A stretch of 64,000 bases of DNA from Pelagibacterium lentulum (GCF_003992625.1 NZ_RZMW01000029.1:62001-126000); one strand, 5' to 3'; counted from the first letter of the stretch, positions 40,273 through 49,847 are shown. A program made the numbers and translations. Notes: a model not told the origin generated them from the sequence alone.

Positions 40273-42078
40273 ATGGCTCGCAAGAAAGTTGAATTTCACG
40301 GCAAGACCTACCGTGACGTACTTGGTTTTACCGCGCGGCACTGGCGTCGCCAGCCCGGACGCATAAGTTTCATTTTTGCTTCGATCATGGTTGCCACTCT
40401 GGCCGCCGTACTGACGCCGTACTATGCAGGGCAACTCGTGAATGCCGTGGCCTCCGGTGCAGCGGACGATCCGGCTTTGCTGGACGCGGCAATAATGGCC
40501 TTTATGAGCCTTCTCGGCCTGGGCGTGGTTCATGTGGTGCTGCGTTTTGTTGCATTCCGCCAAACAATTGCGCTGACTCTTCGGATGATGGGCGAGATCG
40601 TCAACGAGACCTTCTTCAAGGTTCAGCGATTCTCGACCGACTGGCACGCCAACACCTTTGCCGGTTCGACCGTGCGCAAGGTCACACGTGGCATGTGGGC
40701 GTTGGACCTGCTAAACGACACCATTCTGGTGGCGCTGTTCCCATCGCTCATCATGCTGATCGGCACCACGGTGCTGCTGGCCGTCTTCTGGCCCGTGATG
40801 GGGCTCGTGGTCGGTCTCGGGTCCCTGATCTTCATTGTCGTCACCATCGCGCTGACGGTCGGCTATGTTTCGCCGGCAGCAACGCTTTCCAATGCCTGGG
40901 ACACCAAGTTGGGCGGCGCGCTGGCCGATGCCATAAGCTGCAACGCGGTCGTAAAGGGGTTCGGTGCCGAGGCGCGCGAAGAAACGCGGCTCGATCTGGT
41001 GGTCGCCAAATGGCGCAAGCGGACCCTGCGCACATGGAACCGTTTCAATCTCAACGGCTTCGCCCAGGATGTGGGTATTCTCCTGCTGCGCGCGGTGATC
41101 CTTGGTACCGGCATCATGCTCTGGCAGCAAGGCGTAGCCAATGCGGGCGACATTGCGTTCGTCTTGACCGCCTTCTTCGTCCTGCAGGGTTATCTGCAGG
41201 ATGTAGGTATGCACTTCCGCAATCTGCAGCGTTCGATCAACGATATGGAAGAACTCGTTGCGCTTGACGGCGAACCCTTTGGCGTCGCCGACCGCCCGAA
41301 CGCGACGCCGATCCGTGTTGGCGATGGTGCGATTGCCTTCAAGTCCGTCACCTTCCAGTACGGCGGTCACAATACTCCGCTCTATAAGGACTTCTCGGTC
41401 GACATTCAGTCGGGTGAGCGGGTCGGCCTTGTCGGTCACTCAGGCTCGGGCAAGACCACGTTCGTCAAGCTCATCCAGCGCCTGCATGACATCAATTCCG
41501 GTGCCATCGAGATCGACGGACAGGATATTGCCAAGCACACGCAGTCGAGCCTGCGCGGCCAGATTGCCATCGTGCAGCAGGATCCGATCCTGTTTCATCG
41601 TTCGCTGGCGGAAAACATCGCCTATGGCCGTCCCGGCGCAACCCGAGAGCAAATCGAGGCGGCCGCCGAGCAAGCCAATGCCCATGGCTTTATTGCCAAG
41701 ATGCCCAAGGGTTATGAGACGCTTGTGGGCGAACGCGGGGTCAAGCTTTCGGGTGGTGAACGTCAGCGCGTTGCGATTGCCAGAGCGTTTCTTGCCGATG
41801 CGCCGATCCTTATTCTGGACGAGGCCACATCCAGCCTCGATTCCGAAAGCGAGGCGACGATTCAAGAGGCTATCGAACGGCTGATGAAGGGGCGCACAAC
41901 GCTCGTCATTGCGCACCGGCTTTCCACAGTGCGCGCCCTTGATCGCATTCTCGTCTTTGACAAGGGTGAAATCGTTGAGGAAGGCGATCACATGTCGCTC
42001 ATACGCCGCGAAAAGGGCATCTATCGGCGTCTGTTTGAAAAGCAGGCTCTGGAACTGACCAAAGGGCTGGTGGCTTAG
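40273..42078 (+). CDS. ABC transporter, fused permease/ATPase (exporter type)
   Basis: A 601-residue half-transporter. Residues 1-330 form a six-helix type-1 exporter domain. Residues 350-601 form the ATPase, with Walker A GLVGHSGSGKTTF, Q-loop IVQQDPILFH, signature VKLSGGERQRVAIARAFLAD, Walker B ILILDEATSSLD and H-loop VIAHRLSTVRALD. It acts as a homodimer in the inner membrane, exporting a lipid, glycan or drug. The 317-base upstream region with a small ORF suggests translation-coupled control. It is followed by a repeat and hairpin. Confidence 0.92.
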   Translation: MARKKVEFHGKTYRDVLGFTARHWRRQPGRISFIFASIMVATLAAVLTPYYAGQLVNAVASGAADDPALLDAAIMAFMSLLGLGVVHVVLRFVAFRQTIALTLRMMGEIVNETFFKVQRFSTDWHANTFAGSTVRKVTRGMWALDLLNDTILVALFPSLIMLIGTTVLLAVFWPVMGLVVGLGSLIFIVVTIALTVGYVSPAATLSNAWDTKLGGALADAISCNAVVKGFGAEAREETRLDLVVAKWRKRTLRTWNRFNLNGFAQDVGILLLRAVILGTGIMLWQQGVANAGDIAFVLTAFFVLQGYLQDVGMHFRNLQRSINDMEELVALDGEPFGVADRPNATPIRVGDGAIAFKSVTFQYGGHNTPLYKDFSVDIQSGERVGLVGHSGSGKTTFVKLIQRLHDINSGAIEIDGQDIAKHTQSSLRGQIAIVQQDPILFHRSLAENIAYGRPGATREQIEAAAEQANAHGFIAKMPKGYETLVGERGVKLSGGERQRVAIARAFLADAPILILDEATSSLDSESEATIQEAIERLMKGRTTLVIAHRLSTVRALDRILVFDKGEIVEEGDHMSLIRREKGIYRRLFEKQALELTKGLVA

Positions 42079-42079
42079 A

Positions 42080-42171
42080 GCGTGTCCAGCAAAAGTGGAA
42101 ACGGTTTTGCGGTTCGGACACGCGACAAAACAACGACTTAGAGCCGGGTTTAGATTCTAACAAAACCCGGC
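42080..42171 (+). repeat. mosaic palindromic repeat, copy 1
   Basis: GCGTGTCC (42080-42087) and GGACACGC (42116-42123) flank AGCAAAAGTGGAAACGGTTT. After GACAAAACAA and GACTTAG, a second hairpin follows with GCCGGGTTT (42143-42151) and AAACCCGGC (42163-42171). It lies between convergent ABC and hemolysin III genes and may terminate both. See copies at 8424-8560 and 58285-58386. Confidence 0.8.
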
Positions 42172-42202
42172 CCTAAGCCGCCAGTCTCCCTGTTTGTCAC
42201 GC

Positions 42203-42889
42203 CTAAAGTCGCGAGATGACCATCGCATCGAAAATCGCGATCATGTGCAGGCTGGCGCCAATGATGACAAAGATGTGCCAGACGACATTCTGGAAGTGCA
42301 GCCTTTCCCAAAGATGGAAAACGATCCCTGCCGAATAGGCAATACCACCTGCAACGAGCAGCCAAAGGGCGGTCGTGGGCAGTGCGGCGGCAAGCGCCTG
42401 GAAGGCCACGACGCCGCTCCAGCCGATCGCCAGATACAAAATAATGGCCAGCCGGCCAAAATGCTGAGGCACCAACAGCTTGAGCGCAATGCCGACGATT
42501 GCTGCCGCCCAAACGAAGATCAGCAGTTTATCGACAATTGGCGCGGCGCTAGCGGCCGCAAGCAATGGCGTGTAAGTGCCTGCGATAAAAAGAAAGATTG
42601 CCGCCTGATCGAACCGCGCCAGCCATGCCTTGATCCTGCCGCCCGGCCATAGATTGAAGGCGGCAGAGACCGAAAGCAGCAGCACGAGCGAAGCCACATA
42701 GATAAAAAGCGCGAAAAATTCGTCGCGCGCTGTTTCCATCATCGCGATGGTCAACAGGACCGAGCCCGCGCAAAGCGCGACCAGCAGGCCGATGCCATGC
42801 ACGATGCCGTCAGCGACAAGTTCAGCAAGCGTATAGGGCCTGCGCTCGCGCAGATATGCCCTGGCTCTCTGACCTATCGACTGTCGCAT
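42203..42889 (-). CDS. hemolysin III / PAQR-family membrane protein
   Basis: A 228-residue protein with seven membrane segments. Metal-binding residues of the PAQR family are in LVADGIVHGIG, the AAFNLWP segment and the terminal GASLHMIAIFD. The cytolytic activity after which the family is named is doubtful; relatives may be lipid-modifying hydrolases. ggagtacgagag precedes the ATG at 42889. It is monocistronic and convergent with the ABC exporter gene. Confidence 0.9.
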   Translation of the reverse strand: MRQSIGQRARAYLRERRPYTLAELVADGIVHGIGLLVALCAGSVLLTIAMMETARDEFFALFIYVASLVLLLSVSAAFNLWPGGRIKAWLARFDQAAIFLFIAGTYTPLLAAASAAPIVDKLLIFVWAAAIVGIALKLLVPQHFGRLAIILYLAIGWSGVVAFQALAAALPTTALWLLVAGGIAYSAGIVFHLWERLHFQNVVWHIFVIIGASLHMIAIFDAMVISRL

Positions 42890-43068
42890 TCTCTCGTACT
42901 CCTCGCTACCTCTTTAACATACTGCACAATTTATAATGGCAAGTAAGGCGCAATGGTGAACGCGTTGCTTATCGCATGGTCATAATGGCCAAGCGCGGCA
43001 AAATGACACCCGATCCTGCGCTAATTGATAACGCCTGACCGGGTGGAACGGTTCGGGGATACTTGCGC

Positions 43069-44115
43069 TTAGTGAATATTGGCGCGAGCGCCACCGGCAG
43101 CAGCCTGTCCTTCGGACGGCTGGGCATCCTCGGCGTCGAGCGGAGGGGCAAAAACCACGCAGTTGCGTCCTGCCCTTTTGGCACCGAACATGGCGATGTC
43201 GGCCTGCGCAAACCATTGCATGGCCGAATTCAATTCGCGGGTCAGCGCAGCAACGCCGAAACTCGCTGTGATCGAGAGAACGCCTTTTTCCGTACGGAAG
43301 CGCAGCTTGTTGATGTCCTCACGGATGCGTTCGGCACATTGGCTGGCTTCATAAGGCATGGTTTCGGGCAGCAGCAGGCCAAAGGCCTCGCCACCGATCC
43401 GGCCGAAGGAGTCGCATACGCGGGTGACTTCCTTGCATCGGTTGGCCACCGCCTTGAGCACCTCATCGCCCATTTCATGGCCAATCGCGGTATTGATCTC
43501 ATTGAACTTGTCTATGTCGAGAAACACCAGCGTCGCGGGACGCTCGTAGCGTTTCGCGCGCGCGAACTCGCGCTCCACATTGGCCTGAAACCGATGCCGG
43601 GTGAGAGCGCCTGTGGCGAAATCGAATGCATCGGGCTGATGGGTTGAAATATGCTCCATGGCCAATGCGGCCAGATTGACCAGGGCTGTCACATTGGCTT
43701 CAGAAAACATGCGCGGCTCGACATCTGCGATGCTGACCGTTCCAAGATGATAGCCATCCGGCGAGATGATCGGCACGCCCAGGTAAGCGCGAACATGCGG
43801 CTGGTCCTTTACCAAACGCGCTTTACTGAAGTGATCCTGTTCATGGGTATCTGCAACAATCAGCGGTCGACGCTTGCCGATCATCATGGCGCAAAGGGAT
43901 TCTTCGCGCGGTATGGGCCCGGACTGCGCGCCGCGAAGCGCCATAAATATCTGTTGCTGGCGGTCAATAATCGACACCGCAGCGATTGGCGTGCCGGTCG
44001 CAGCCATTGCAACCTTGGCAATACGGTCCATCGCTTCGCTCATGTCGGTCTGAGGAATGCCGTAGCGATAGATCGCGCACAGCCTGCCTTCTTCGTCCGT
44101 CAGAGCGTCCATCAT
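43069..44115 (-). CDS. GAF-GGDEF sensor diguanylate cyclase with altered active site
   Basis: A 348-residue protein. A GAF domain (about 20-160: VAMAATGTPIAAVSIIDRQQ, SLCAMMIGKRRPLIVADTHE, HVRAYLGVPIISPDGYHLGT) precedes a GGDEF domain (about 175-330: TLVFLDIDKFNEINTAIGHE, SITASFGVAAL). The active-site loop reads RIGGEAFG rather than GG(D/E)EF, so one acidic residue is replaced by Ala. It may be inactive or act as a c-di-GMP/GTP sensor. Start ATG at 44115 (followed by another ATG) has gagggg upstream. GAF ligand unknown. Confidence 0.88.
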   Translation of the reverse strand: MMDALTDEEGRLCAIYRYGIPQTDMSEAMDRIAKVAMAATGTPIAAVSIIDRQQQIFMALRGAQSGPIPREESLCAMMIGKRRPLIVADTHEQDHFSKARLVKDQPHVRAYLGVPIISPDGYHLGTVSIADVEPRMFSEANVTALVNLAALAMEHISTHQPDAFDFATGALTRHRFQANVEREFARAKRYERPATLVFLDIDKFNEINTAIGHEMGDEVLKAVANRCKEVTRVCDSFGRIGGEAFGLLLPETMPYEASQCAERIREDINKLRFRTEKGVLSITASFGVAALTRELNSAMQWFAQADIAMFGAKRAGRNCVVFAPPLDAEDAQPSEGQAAAGGARANIH

Positions 44116-44235
44116 TACGCTACCCCTCATGCACGGTCTTCGCCTGCATAAGAATAAAAACTAACCTTTCCGGGAACGGATTGGTATTGTTGCGCGGTCC
44201 TATGGTTACGGACTCGTATGTTTTCGAGGTGATCG

Positions 44236-44727
44236 ATGCCAATTTCAATCCGGGCTGCAGGCCCAAAAGACCTGCCAGCGCTCCAACTCCTATGGCAAAA
44301 GTTCAACGCTTATCTCGATACGATCGACGAACCTGAACATATTGATCCGACTTTATTCTCTCGTTTCGAGGCCCTTTGCTTCGGCCCTGACGCCGTTTGC
44401 CGCGCGCTACTTGCCGAACACGATGGCGAGCCGGTCGGGTACTCGATCTACTTCTGGGGTGTCCGCATGGAAAGTGTTACCGCCAGCCTGCACATTGCCG
44501 ACATTTTTGTTGACGAAGCCGTGCGCGGCACCGGCGCTGGCCGTGCATTGATGGACCATATTCGGGAAATGGCCCGACATCGGGGTGCCGGGCAGGTTAT
44601 CTGGAACGTCTGGAACAAGAACGCCTCCGCCATCGCCTTTTACAAGCGGATCGGCGCCCGCCATCTGGAGGAAGAGTTGCAGATGATCTGGCCCGTGGAT
44701 CAACCGCCGGCCAGACCAATCGTTTAA
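44236..44727 (+). CDS. GNAT-family N-acetyltransferase
   Basis: A 163-residue acetyltransferase: HIADIFVDEAVRGTGAGRAL carries the acetyl-CoA motif, preceded by GEPVGYSIYFWGVRMESVTA, and WNVWNKNASAIAFYKRIGAR is the conserved C-terminal strand-helix. Residues suggest polyamine or diamine acetyltransferase relatives; substrate unassigned. gaggtgat precedes the ATG. Its 3' end overlaps the convergent transglycosylase gene by 4 bases. Confidence 0.9.
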   Translation: MPISIRAAGPKDLPALQLLWQKFNAYLDTIDEPEHIDPTLFSRFEALCFGPDAVCRALLAEHDGEPVGYSIYFWGVRMESVTASLHIADIFVDEAVRGTGAGRALMDHIREMARHRGAGQVIWNVWNKNASAIAFYKRIGARHLEEELQMIWPVDQPPARPIV

Positions 44728-45947
44728 CGCAGCCGGGAAAGCAGCGCGCTTGATGCGTGACCGTCCGGGGTGATGCCGGCCGAACGCTGGAAGGCAATAA
44801 TCCCCTGACGCGTGCGTGAGCCAATGATCCCGTCCGCTTCGCCAACATTAAAGCCACGCGCGTTGAGCGCAGACTGCAACTGGCGACGCTGATCGCGTGT
44901 CAATGCAGTCTCATTAGCCGGGAACGCGCGTTCAAACGGGCCGACGCCAAGAATCCTGTCGGCAAGATGTCCCACCGCCAGCGCATAGTTGTTGGAATTG
45001 TTGTAGCGCTTGATGACATCGAAATTGTGCAGCATCAGGAATATCGGTCCCTGGCTGCCCGATGGCATGAAAATGCTGGCCTGATCGCTCGGTCGCGGAA
45101 ACTCTCGACCGCCTGTCCGGCGCGCGCCCATTGCGTGCCATGCGGACAGGCTCTGCTTTCCGGCGTCCCAAGCGCGTGCGTAATCGAAATTGGAGGAAAG
45201 CTGGACTTCATAACCCCAGGTTTCACCATTGCGCCAGCGATGAGCCCGAAGGTAATTTGCTGCCGAAGCGAGAGCATCGGGGATCGAGTTCCAGATGTCG
45301 CGGCGGCCATTGCCGTTGTAATCGACAGCATAGGACTGGAAGCTCGAAGGCATGAACTGCGTGTGCCCCATTGCGCCGGCCCAGGAGCCGACCATGTTCG
45401 GCGCAGAAACGTGACCGGCCTGCAGGATCTGCAAGGCCGTCAAAAGCTCATTTTTGAAAAAGTCGTAGCGGTAACGACCGTGGGTCAGGGTGGCGAGCGC
45501 ATGGATCACGTTATTGCCACCCATATACGAACCGTAATTGGTTTCCATGCCCCAGATGGCGAGCACGATTTCCGGCTGCACGCCATAACGCTGCTGCACA
45601 TTGGCAAGCGTTTGGCCCCATTCTCCGCGCATGGCGCGGCCGGTCGAGATTCGTGCGGAACTGACGGCATTGCCCAGATATTGCCCGGTGGTGTTGGTGA
45701 CTTCGGGCTGGCGCTGGGTCAGCTCCATGATGCGGGCACTGGGCGAAAAGCCCGAGAACGCCTGCTCAAAGACCGTGCGCGAAACGCCGCGAGAGTGCGC
45801 TTCTGGCCATATGCCAGAAACAAAACTCTGCACATTGCCAAGCGCGACGCCGGGCAGCATCAGGCTTGCACCTGCGCCCAATGTCATGGCGAGCGCCTGT
45901 CGCCGCGTGAGACCGGGATTGGTATTCAAAGAGGCAATTTTACGCAT
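44724..45947 (-). CDS. lytic murein transglycosylase (MltB-like) with peptidoglycan-binding domain
   Basis: A 407-residue exported enzyme. Twin-arginine-like signal (LTRRQALAMTLGAGASLMLP), an SLT_2/MltB domain (about 40-325) with catalytic Glu in IWGMETNYGSYMGGNNVIHA, GAMGHTQFMPSSFQSYAVDY and SIPDALASAANYLRAHRWRN, and a C-terminal PG_binding_1 domain (ALNARGFNVGEADGIIGSRT). It cleaves glycan strands forming 1,6-anhydro ends during wall turnover. The export route through the Tat signal is inferred from RR. Confidence 0.93.
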   Translation of the reverse strand: MRKIASLNTNPGLTRRQALAMTLGAGASLMLPGVALGNVQSFVSGIWPEAHSRGVSRTVFEQAFSGFSPSARIMELTQRQPEVTNTTGQYLGNAVSSARISTGRAMRGEWGQTLANVQQRYGVQPEIVLAIWGMETNYGSYMGGNNVIHALATLTHGRYRYDFFKNELLTALQILQAGHVSAPNMVGSWAGAMGHTQFMPSSFQSYAVDYNGNGRRDIWNSIPDALASAANYLRAHRWRNGETWGYEVQLSSNFDYARAWDAGKQSLSAWHAMGARRTGGREFPRPSDQASIFMPSGSQGPIFLMLHNFDVIKRYNNSNNYALAVGHLADRILGVGPFERAFPANETALTRDQRRQLQSALNARGFNVGEADGIIGSRTRQGIIAFQRSAGITPDGHASSALLSRLR

Positions 45948-46161
45948 GGATACACCTATCAGGTTTCCAGCTCAGCCCCACCTTGCCCCGCATTTGTGGC
46001 ATAATGCTGTCCTTGCCCCCAAGTTCGACAGCCGGTGAGATGCGCTGATACTCAATTTCGGAACAGTTTGCCTCAATGGATTTAAGAGGGCGTTAAGCAC
46101 GTTGGAAATCGGACCGTCATGGCTTAGGCTTATGTTCAAACTCTTGTGAGCGCTCCCCCGC

Positions 46162-46968
46162 ATGCCCTCCTTTATCACCCGAAAAGCACTTTCCCACGAC
46201 CTGAAGCAGCTTGGCATCAAACCCGGCGATACGCTCATGATTCACGCCGCCGTCAGCCGTGTCGGTGCGCTGCTCAATGGTCCCGACGCCCTGATCGGTG
46301 CGATCATGGATGCAATCGGAGAACACGGAACGCTCATGGCCTATGCCGATTGGGATGCCCGTTATGAAGACCTGCTCGATAAGAACGGCACTGTCCCAGA
46401 GCATTGGCGCCTGCATATCCCGCCCTATGACCCGCTGCGCTCCCGCGCCATCCGCGATAACGGCGTTTTTCCCGAATTTCTGCGCACCACGCCCGGTGCA
46501 GTCCGCAGCGCCAATCCTGGAGCGTCCGTGGTTGCGCTGGGAGCGAAGGCGGATTGGCTGACAGCCGATCATGCCCTGAACTACGGCTATGGCGAGCAGT
46601 CTCCATTTGCAAAGCTCGTGGAGATCGACGGCAAGATTGCGATGATCGGCGCGCCACTCGATACCATGACGATCATCCATCACGCCGAGCATCTGGCCGA
46701 TGTGCCCAGCAAGCGGATCAAGTCCGTTGATGTGCCATTTGCAACCCCACAAGGTGTTCGCTGGCAGCGGATCGAGGAATTTGATACCGGAACCTATCTT
46801 TGTCCCGCACTCGATGATCGTGATTATTTCACCGAAATAGTCGAGAGCTATCTCGCGTCCGGCGCGGGCATAAGCGGCACTGTCGGGCAGGCCCCAACCG
46901 TCATTGTCGATGCGGAGGCTATTGTGTCGTTCGCCGTGGACTGGCTCGAGCGACACGGGCAGGCTTGA
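46162..46968 (+). CDS. AAC(3)-family aminoglycoside N-acetyltransferase-like protein
   Basis: A 268-residue antibiotic-NAT family protein: LMIHAAVSRVGALLNGPDAL, GEHGTLMAYADWDARYEDLL, EFLRTTPGAVRSANPGASVV, GEQSPFAKLVEIDGKIAMIG, DTMTIIHHAEHLADV. These fit the AAC(3) core including the HAAVSRVG and TGxxPE-like regions. Whether it modifies aminoglycosides or another amine cannot be told. It is chromosomal, with no mobile element nearby. No clear ribosome site is visible at the ATG. Confidence 0.85.
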   Translation: MPSFITRKALSHDLKQLGIKPGDTLMIHAAVSRVGALLNGPDALIGAIMDAIGEHGTLMAYADWDARYEDLLDKNGTVPEHWRLHIPPYDPLRSRAIRDNGVFPEFLRTTPGAVRSANPGASVVALGAKADWLTADHALNYGYGEQSPFAKLVEIDGKIAMIGAPLDTMTIIHHAEHLADVPSKRIKSVDVPFATPQGVRWQRIEEFDTGTYLCPALDDRDYFTEIVESYLASGAGISGTVGQAPTVIVDAEAIVSFAVDWLERHGQA

Positions 46969-47019
46969 CCAGAAAGGATCGCAATATTACCCTATGGCTA
47001 TAAACAACAAAGCAGGCTC

Positions 47020-47367
47020 ATGACCGAATCCGAACGTCTCGATGCAACCTTCATAGCCCTTGCCGATCCGACGCGGCGTGCCATTCTGGCCCGCCTGATG
47101 CAAGGGGAAGCGACAGTCAACGAGCTTGTCGAGCCGTTTCAGTTAAGCCAACCCGCGATTTCCAAGCATATCAAGATGCTCGAGCGCGCCGGGCTGGTTT
47201 CGCGCAGCCGTGATGCGCAACGGCGGCCGGTCAAGATCGAGGGCGAGGCGCTAAAGCAGGCCAATGAATGGCTGGCGCCTTACAGGAAAGTCTGGGAAAC
47301 CAATTTTGCGCGGCTCGACGATCTGCTCGGGGATCTTCAGGAAGCACAGAAAAGCGGGAAAAACTGA
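47020..47367 (+). CDS. ArsR-family transcriptional regulator
   Basis: A 115-residue winged-helix regulator: FIALADPTRRAILARLMQGE, ATVNELVEPFQLSQPAISKH, IKMLERAGLVSRSRDAQRRP. No metal-binding cysteines are present. Regulators of this subgroup usually pair with an AHSA1 protein; here the next gene is AlkD-like instead, 19 bases on, so they are probably co-transcribed. Confidence 0.9.
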   Translation: MTESERLDATFIALADPTRRAILARLMQGEATVNELVEPFQLSQPAISKHIKMLERAGLVSRSRDAQRRPVKIEGEALKQANEWLAPYRKVWETNFARLDDLLGDLQEAQKSGKN

Positions 47368-47386
47368 TGCCGCTGGCCATAGTTCC

Positions 47387-48115
47387 ATGACTGAGCCGGC
47401 CGACCTTTCCGCCGCCGCGTTCAAGCTGCGCATGGCCGCACTGCAATCGGACGCGGAAAAAGAAAAATACAACCGCTATTTCAAACTCGGCCAAGGTGAG
47501 TATGGCGAAGGCGACATCTTCATGGGCGTGCGCATGGGGCATGTCTTCGACCTCGCCAAGCAATTCCTGACCATGGAACCGACCGAGATCGAATTGCTGC
47601 TTGAAAGCGAAATTCACGAACACCGCGCCGGAGCCATGTCGATCATGGCCAAGCAATATCAGCACAAAAAGACCACCGACGAACGCAAGCAGGCGCTTTA
47701 CGAACTCTATCTGCGCCGCCATGACAGGATAAACAGTTGGGATCTCGTCGATCTTGCCGCGTGGCGCGTCATCGGTCCACACCTTGTCGAGCGGCCGCGC
47801 GAAATTCTCTATCGGTTGGCGCGTTCACCCTCGATGTGGGAACGGCGCACGGCCATTCTGGCGACATTTTCGTTTATCCGGCGCAACCAGTTCGACGATA
47901 CGTTCGCCATCGCGACAGCCCTGCTGCATGATCGGGAGGAACTGGTTCAGAAGGCAGTCGGCTGGACCTTGCGCGAAGTGGGCGCCGACAACCCCCGGCT
48001 GCTGGCCTTTCTCGCCGATCATGCTGCCACCATGCCACGCGTAATGTTACGCGGGGCACTCGAAAAATTCGACAAGGATCAGCGTGCCCATTACATGGCG
48101 CTGGCCAAGCGATAG
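47387..48115 (+). CDS. AlkD-like DNA alkylation repair protein
   Basis: A 242-residue all-helical HEAT-like repeat protein: YFKLGQGEYGEGDIFMGVRM, EIELLLESEIHEHRAGAMSI, NSWDLVDLAAWRVIGPHLVE, MWERRTAILATFSFIRRNQF, LVQKAVGWTLREVGADNPRL. AlkD removes alkylated purines by glycosylase action; Trp/Asp residues in the conserved NSWDLVD and MWERR motifs are those used by AlkD. ATG at 47387 begins MTEPADLSAA; the upstream frame overlaps the ArsR gene. Confidence 0.9.
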   Translation: MTEPADLSAAAFKLRMAALQSDAEKEKYNRYFKLGQGEYGEGDIFMGVRMGHVFDLAKQFLTMEPTEIELLLESEIHEHRAGAMSIMAKQYQHKKTTDERKQALYELYLRRHDRINSWDLVDLAAWRVIGPHLVERPREILYRLARSPSMWERRTAILATFSFIRRNQFDDTFAIATALLHDREELVQKAVGWTLREVGADNPRLLAFLADHAATMPRVMLRGALEKFDKDQRAHYMALAKR

Positions 48116-48130
48116 AGGTCGCCGGACTGC

Positions 48131-49183
48131 TTAGGCCCCCCAGGTTCGCTCAAGCAGATTGATCCAGTTGCGATGGGTGATCTTGGCGATCAACTCTTCT
48201 CCGTAGCCGGCAGCTTCCATCTCGGCAACAAGCAACGGCAGTCCCGACGCGTCCTCGATCTCCGCTGGCACTGTTGCACCGTCGAAATCAGAGCCCAGCG
48301 CGACACCATCCTCGCCAAGCATTTCCAACAGGTAATCGAGATGCCCGATCATTGTCTCAAGCTTTGTGTCCTTGCGGGCATGGTCGCCATCGTCGCGCAG
48401 AAAGCCGACCGCGAAGTTGAGTCCGACAAGCCCACCCGATTCCGCGATGGCGTCAAGTTGGTTCTCGGTGAGATTGCGCGGCGTGGGCGAAAGCGTGTGA
48501 ACGTTGGAATGACTTGCAACCAGCGGCTTGTCGGTCGTCCGCGCAACATCCCAGAAACCCTTTTCGTTGAGGTGGGAAAGGTCGATCACAAGACCCCGCT
48601 TGTTGCATTGCCGGACCAGTTCGATGCCCTTATCGGATAAGCCTTCGCCGTGATCGGGCGAGCCGGGAAAGGTAAAGGGCACGCCATTGCCAAAGACATT
48701 GTTGCGGCTCCAGGTAATACCGATCGAGCGCAGGCCGCGTTCATAGAGCGTGTCGAGCGCCTCAAAATCGGGATCTATGACCTCAGCGCCTTCGATGTGA
48801 TAAACCATCGCCATGGCGCCTGCATCCATCGCCTCACGAATATCGGCTGCGCTTTTGCAGAGCCGAACGGAACCGCCGCTGGCAGCAATCAGCGCATCAC
48901 CCTTGTCCATCATCGCGTAGGTGAACTGCTCGGCCCGTTCGCGATCGATTGGGTCTCCCATCGTAGGCTTTCTGGGAATACCGTTGATCGAGTTCTCCGG
49001 ATTGGGCGTGAACATGGCGAAAAGCCCACCAGCAAGGCCGCCCTTTTTGGCCTTTGTCATGTCGATGTGGTAGCCGTCGCACTCCCCTAGGAAATCGGGC
49101 GCCTTGCCCTTGCCTTCGTCTTCTATCAGACGCAGCAGCGTATCATTGTGGCCATCGAAAATCGGGTACTGAGCCTCAAACAT
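48131..49183 (-). CDS. membrane dipeptidase (M19 family)
   Basis: A 350-residue renal-dipeptidase-type zinc hydrolase. Metal ligands: PIFDGHNDTLLRL, the bridging Glu in MAMVYHIEGAEVI, LVIDLSHLNEKGFWDVART, PLVASHSNVHTL and the Asp in VALGSDFDGATVP. It hydrolyses dipeptides. No signal peptide, so cytoplasmic. ATG at 49183 follows aagagga; a longer frame begins at 49258 without support. Confidence 0.93.
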   Translation of the reverse strand: MFEAQYPIFDGHNDTLLRLIEDEGKGKAPDFLGECDGYHIDMTKAKKGGLAGGLFAMFTPNPENSINGIPRKPTMGDPIDRERAEQFTYAMMDKGDALIAASGGSVRLCKSAADIREAMDAGAMAMVYHIEGAEVIDPDFEALDTLYERGLRSIGITWSRNNVFGNGVPFTFPGSPDHGEGLSDKGIELVRQCNKRGLVIDLSHLNEKGFWDVARTTDKPLVASHSNVHTLSPTPRNLTENQLDAIAESGGLVGLNFAVGFLRDDGDHARKDTKLETMIGHLDYLLEMLGEDGVALGSDFDGATVPAEIEDASGLPLLVAEMEAAGYGEELIAKITHRNWINLLERTWGA

Positions 49184-49246
49184 GAGCGGAAGAATCCTCT
49201 TTGACACGCTCGCACCCTGCACCAGATTTTTAATCCGCGCAAACAG

Positions 49247-49271
49247 AAGAGGACGCAATTTGCGTCCTCTT
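49247..49271. terminator. strong hairpin terminator
   Basis: AAGAGGACGC (49247-49256) and GCGTCCTCTT (49262-49271) form a perfect 10-bp stem with a 5-base loop and a T run on the plus side. It separates the curlin gene (ending 49302) from the dipeptidase gene on the same strand. Confidence 0.8.
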
Positions 49272-49301
49272 TTTAGCAGCCAGATTTATGGTAAATTTTC
49301 C

Positions 49302-49712
49302 CTACCAGCCGAATACGAAACCCAGGCCGGATTGATGGCCGTTTTGCTGCACATGGGCGTTGGTTCCGGTGCCGAACTGGAACAGACCATAGGAATTTCC
49401 GTTGCCGTATTGCTCAACAGTCCCGTTGTGGCCGCGACCTTCCTGATGAACGATACCCAGGTTTCCGCGCCCGTCCTGCAGCAGGCCGGCCGCGTTGTTG
49501 CTGCCGCGCTGGTTTATTGAACCATTCTGGATGCCATTGACCAAAGCATAAATGCCAAGACCCATCTGCATGGCGCGGGCCTGTTCGGTATTGGCGGGAT
49601 TGATGCCGATGGAAATCTGGCCGTTGGCCTGTGCAGGCGCGGTCAGGCTCGTCAAACCAAGGGTTGCGACAAGAAGACCTGCGACGAGGGTTTTGGTGAT
49701 GTTGCGTACCAT
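49302..49712 (-). CDS. curlin-repeat protein (CsgA/CsgB-like)
   Basis: A 136-residue secreted amyloid subunit. Signal peptide (MVRNITKTLVAGLLVATLGL, cleavage near AQA-NG), then Gln/Asn/Gly-rich curlin repeats: INQRGSNNAAGLLQDGRGN, GIVHQEGRGHNGTVEQYGN, GNSYGLFQFGTGTNAHVQQN. Short spacing between repeats and a C-terminal GLGFVFGW resemble a minor/nucleator subunit. caggag precedes ATG 49712. It is the last of three curli-type genes on this strand. Confidence 0.85.
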   Translation of the reverse strand: MVRNITKTLVAGLLVATLGLTSLTAPAQANGQISIGINPANTEQARAMQMGLGIYALVNGIQNGSINQRGSNNAAGLLQDGRGNLGIVHQEGRGHNGTVEQYGNGNSYGLFQFGTGTNAHVQQNGHQSGLGFVFGW

Positions 49713-49847
49713 GTTCCAGCTCCTGAATTCTTTGCCCAAGCTGTTTGTCAGCCGATGAAGTGACTATGACCCGATGCGCCTGAACCGAGCCGGAAGGCTC
49801 CATTTATCTACGGTTAATCTTGCAGGCATTCACGGTACAAAAGGGAA

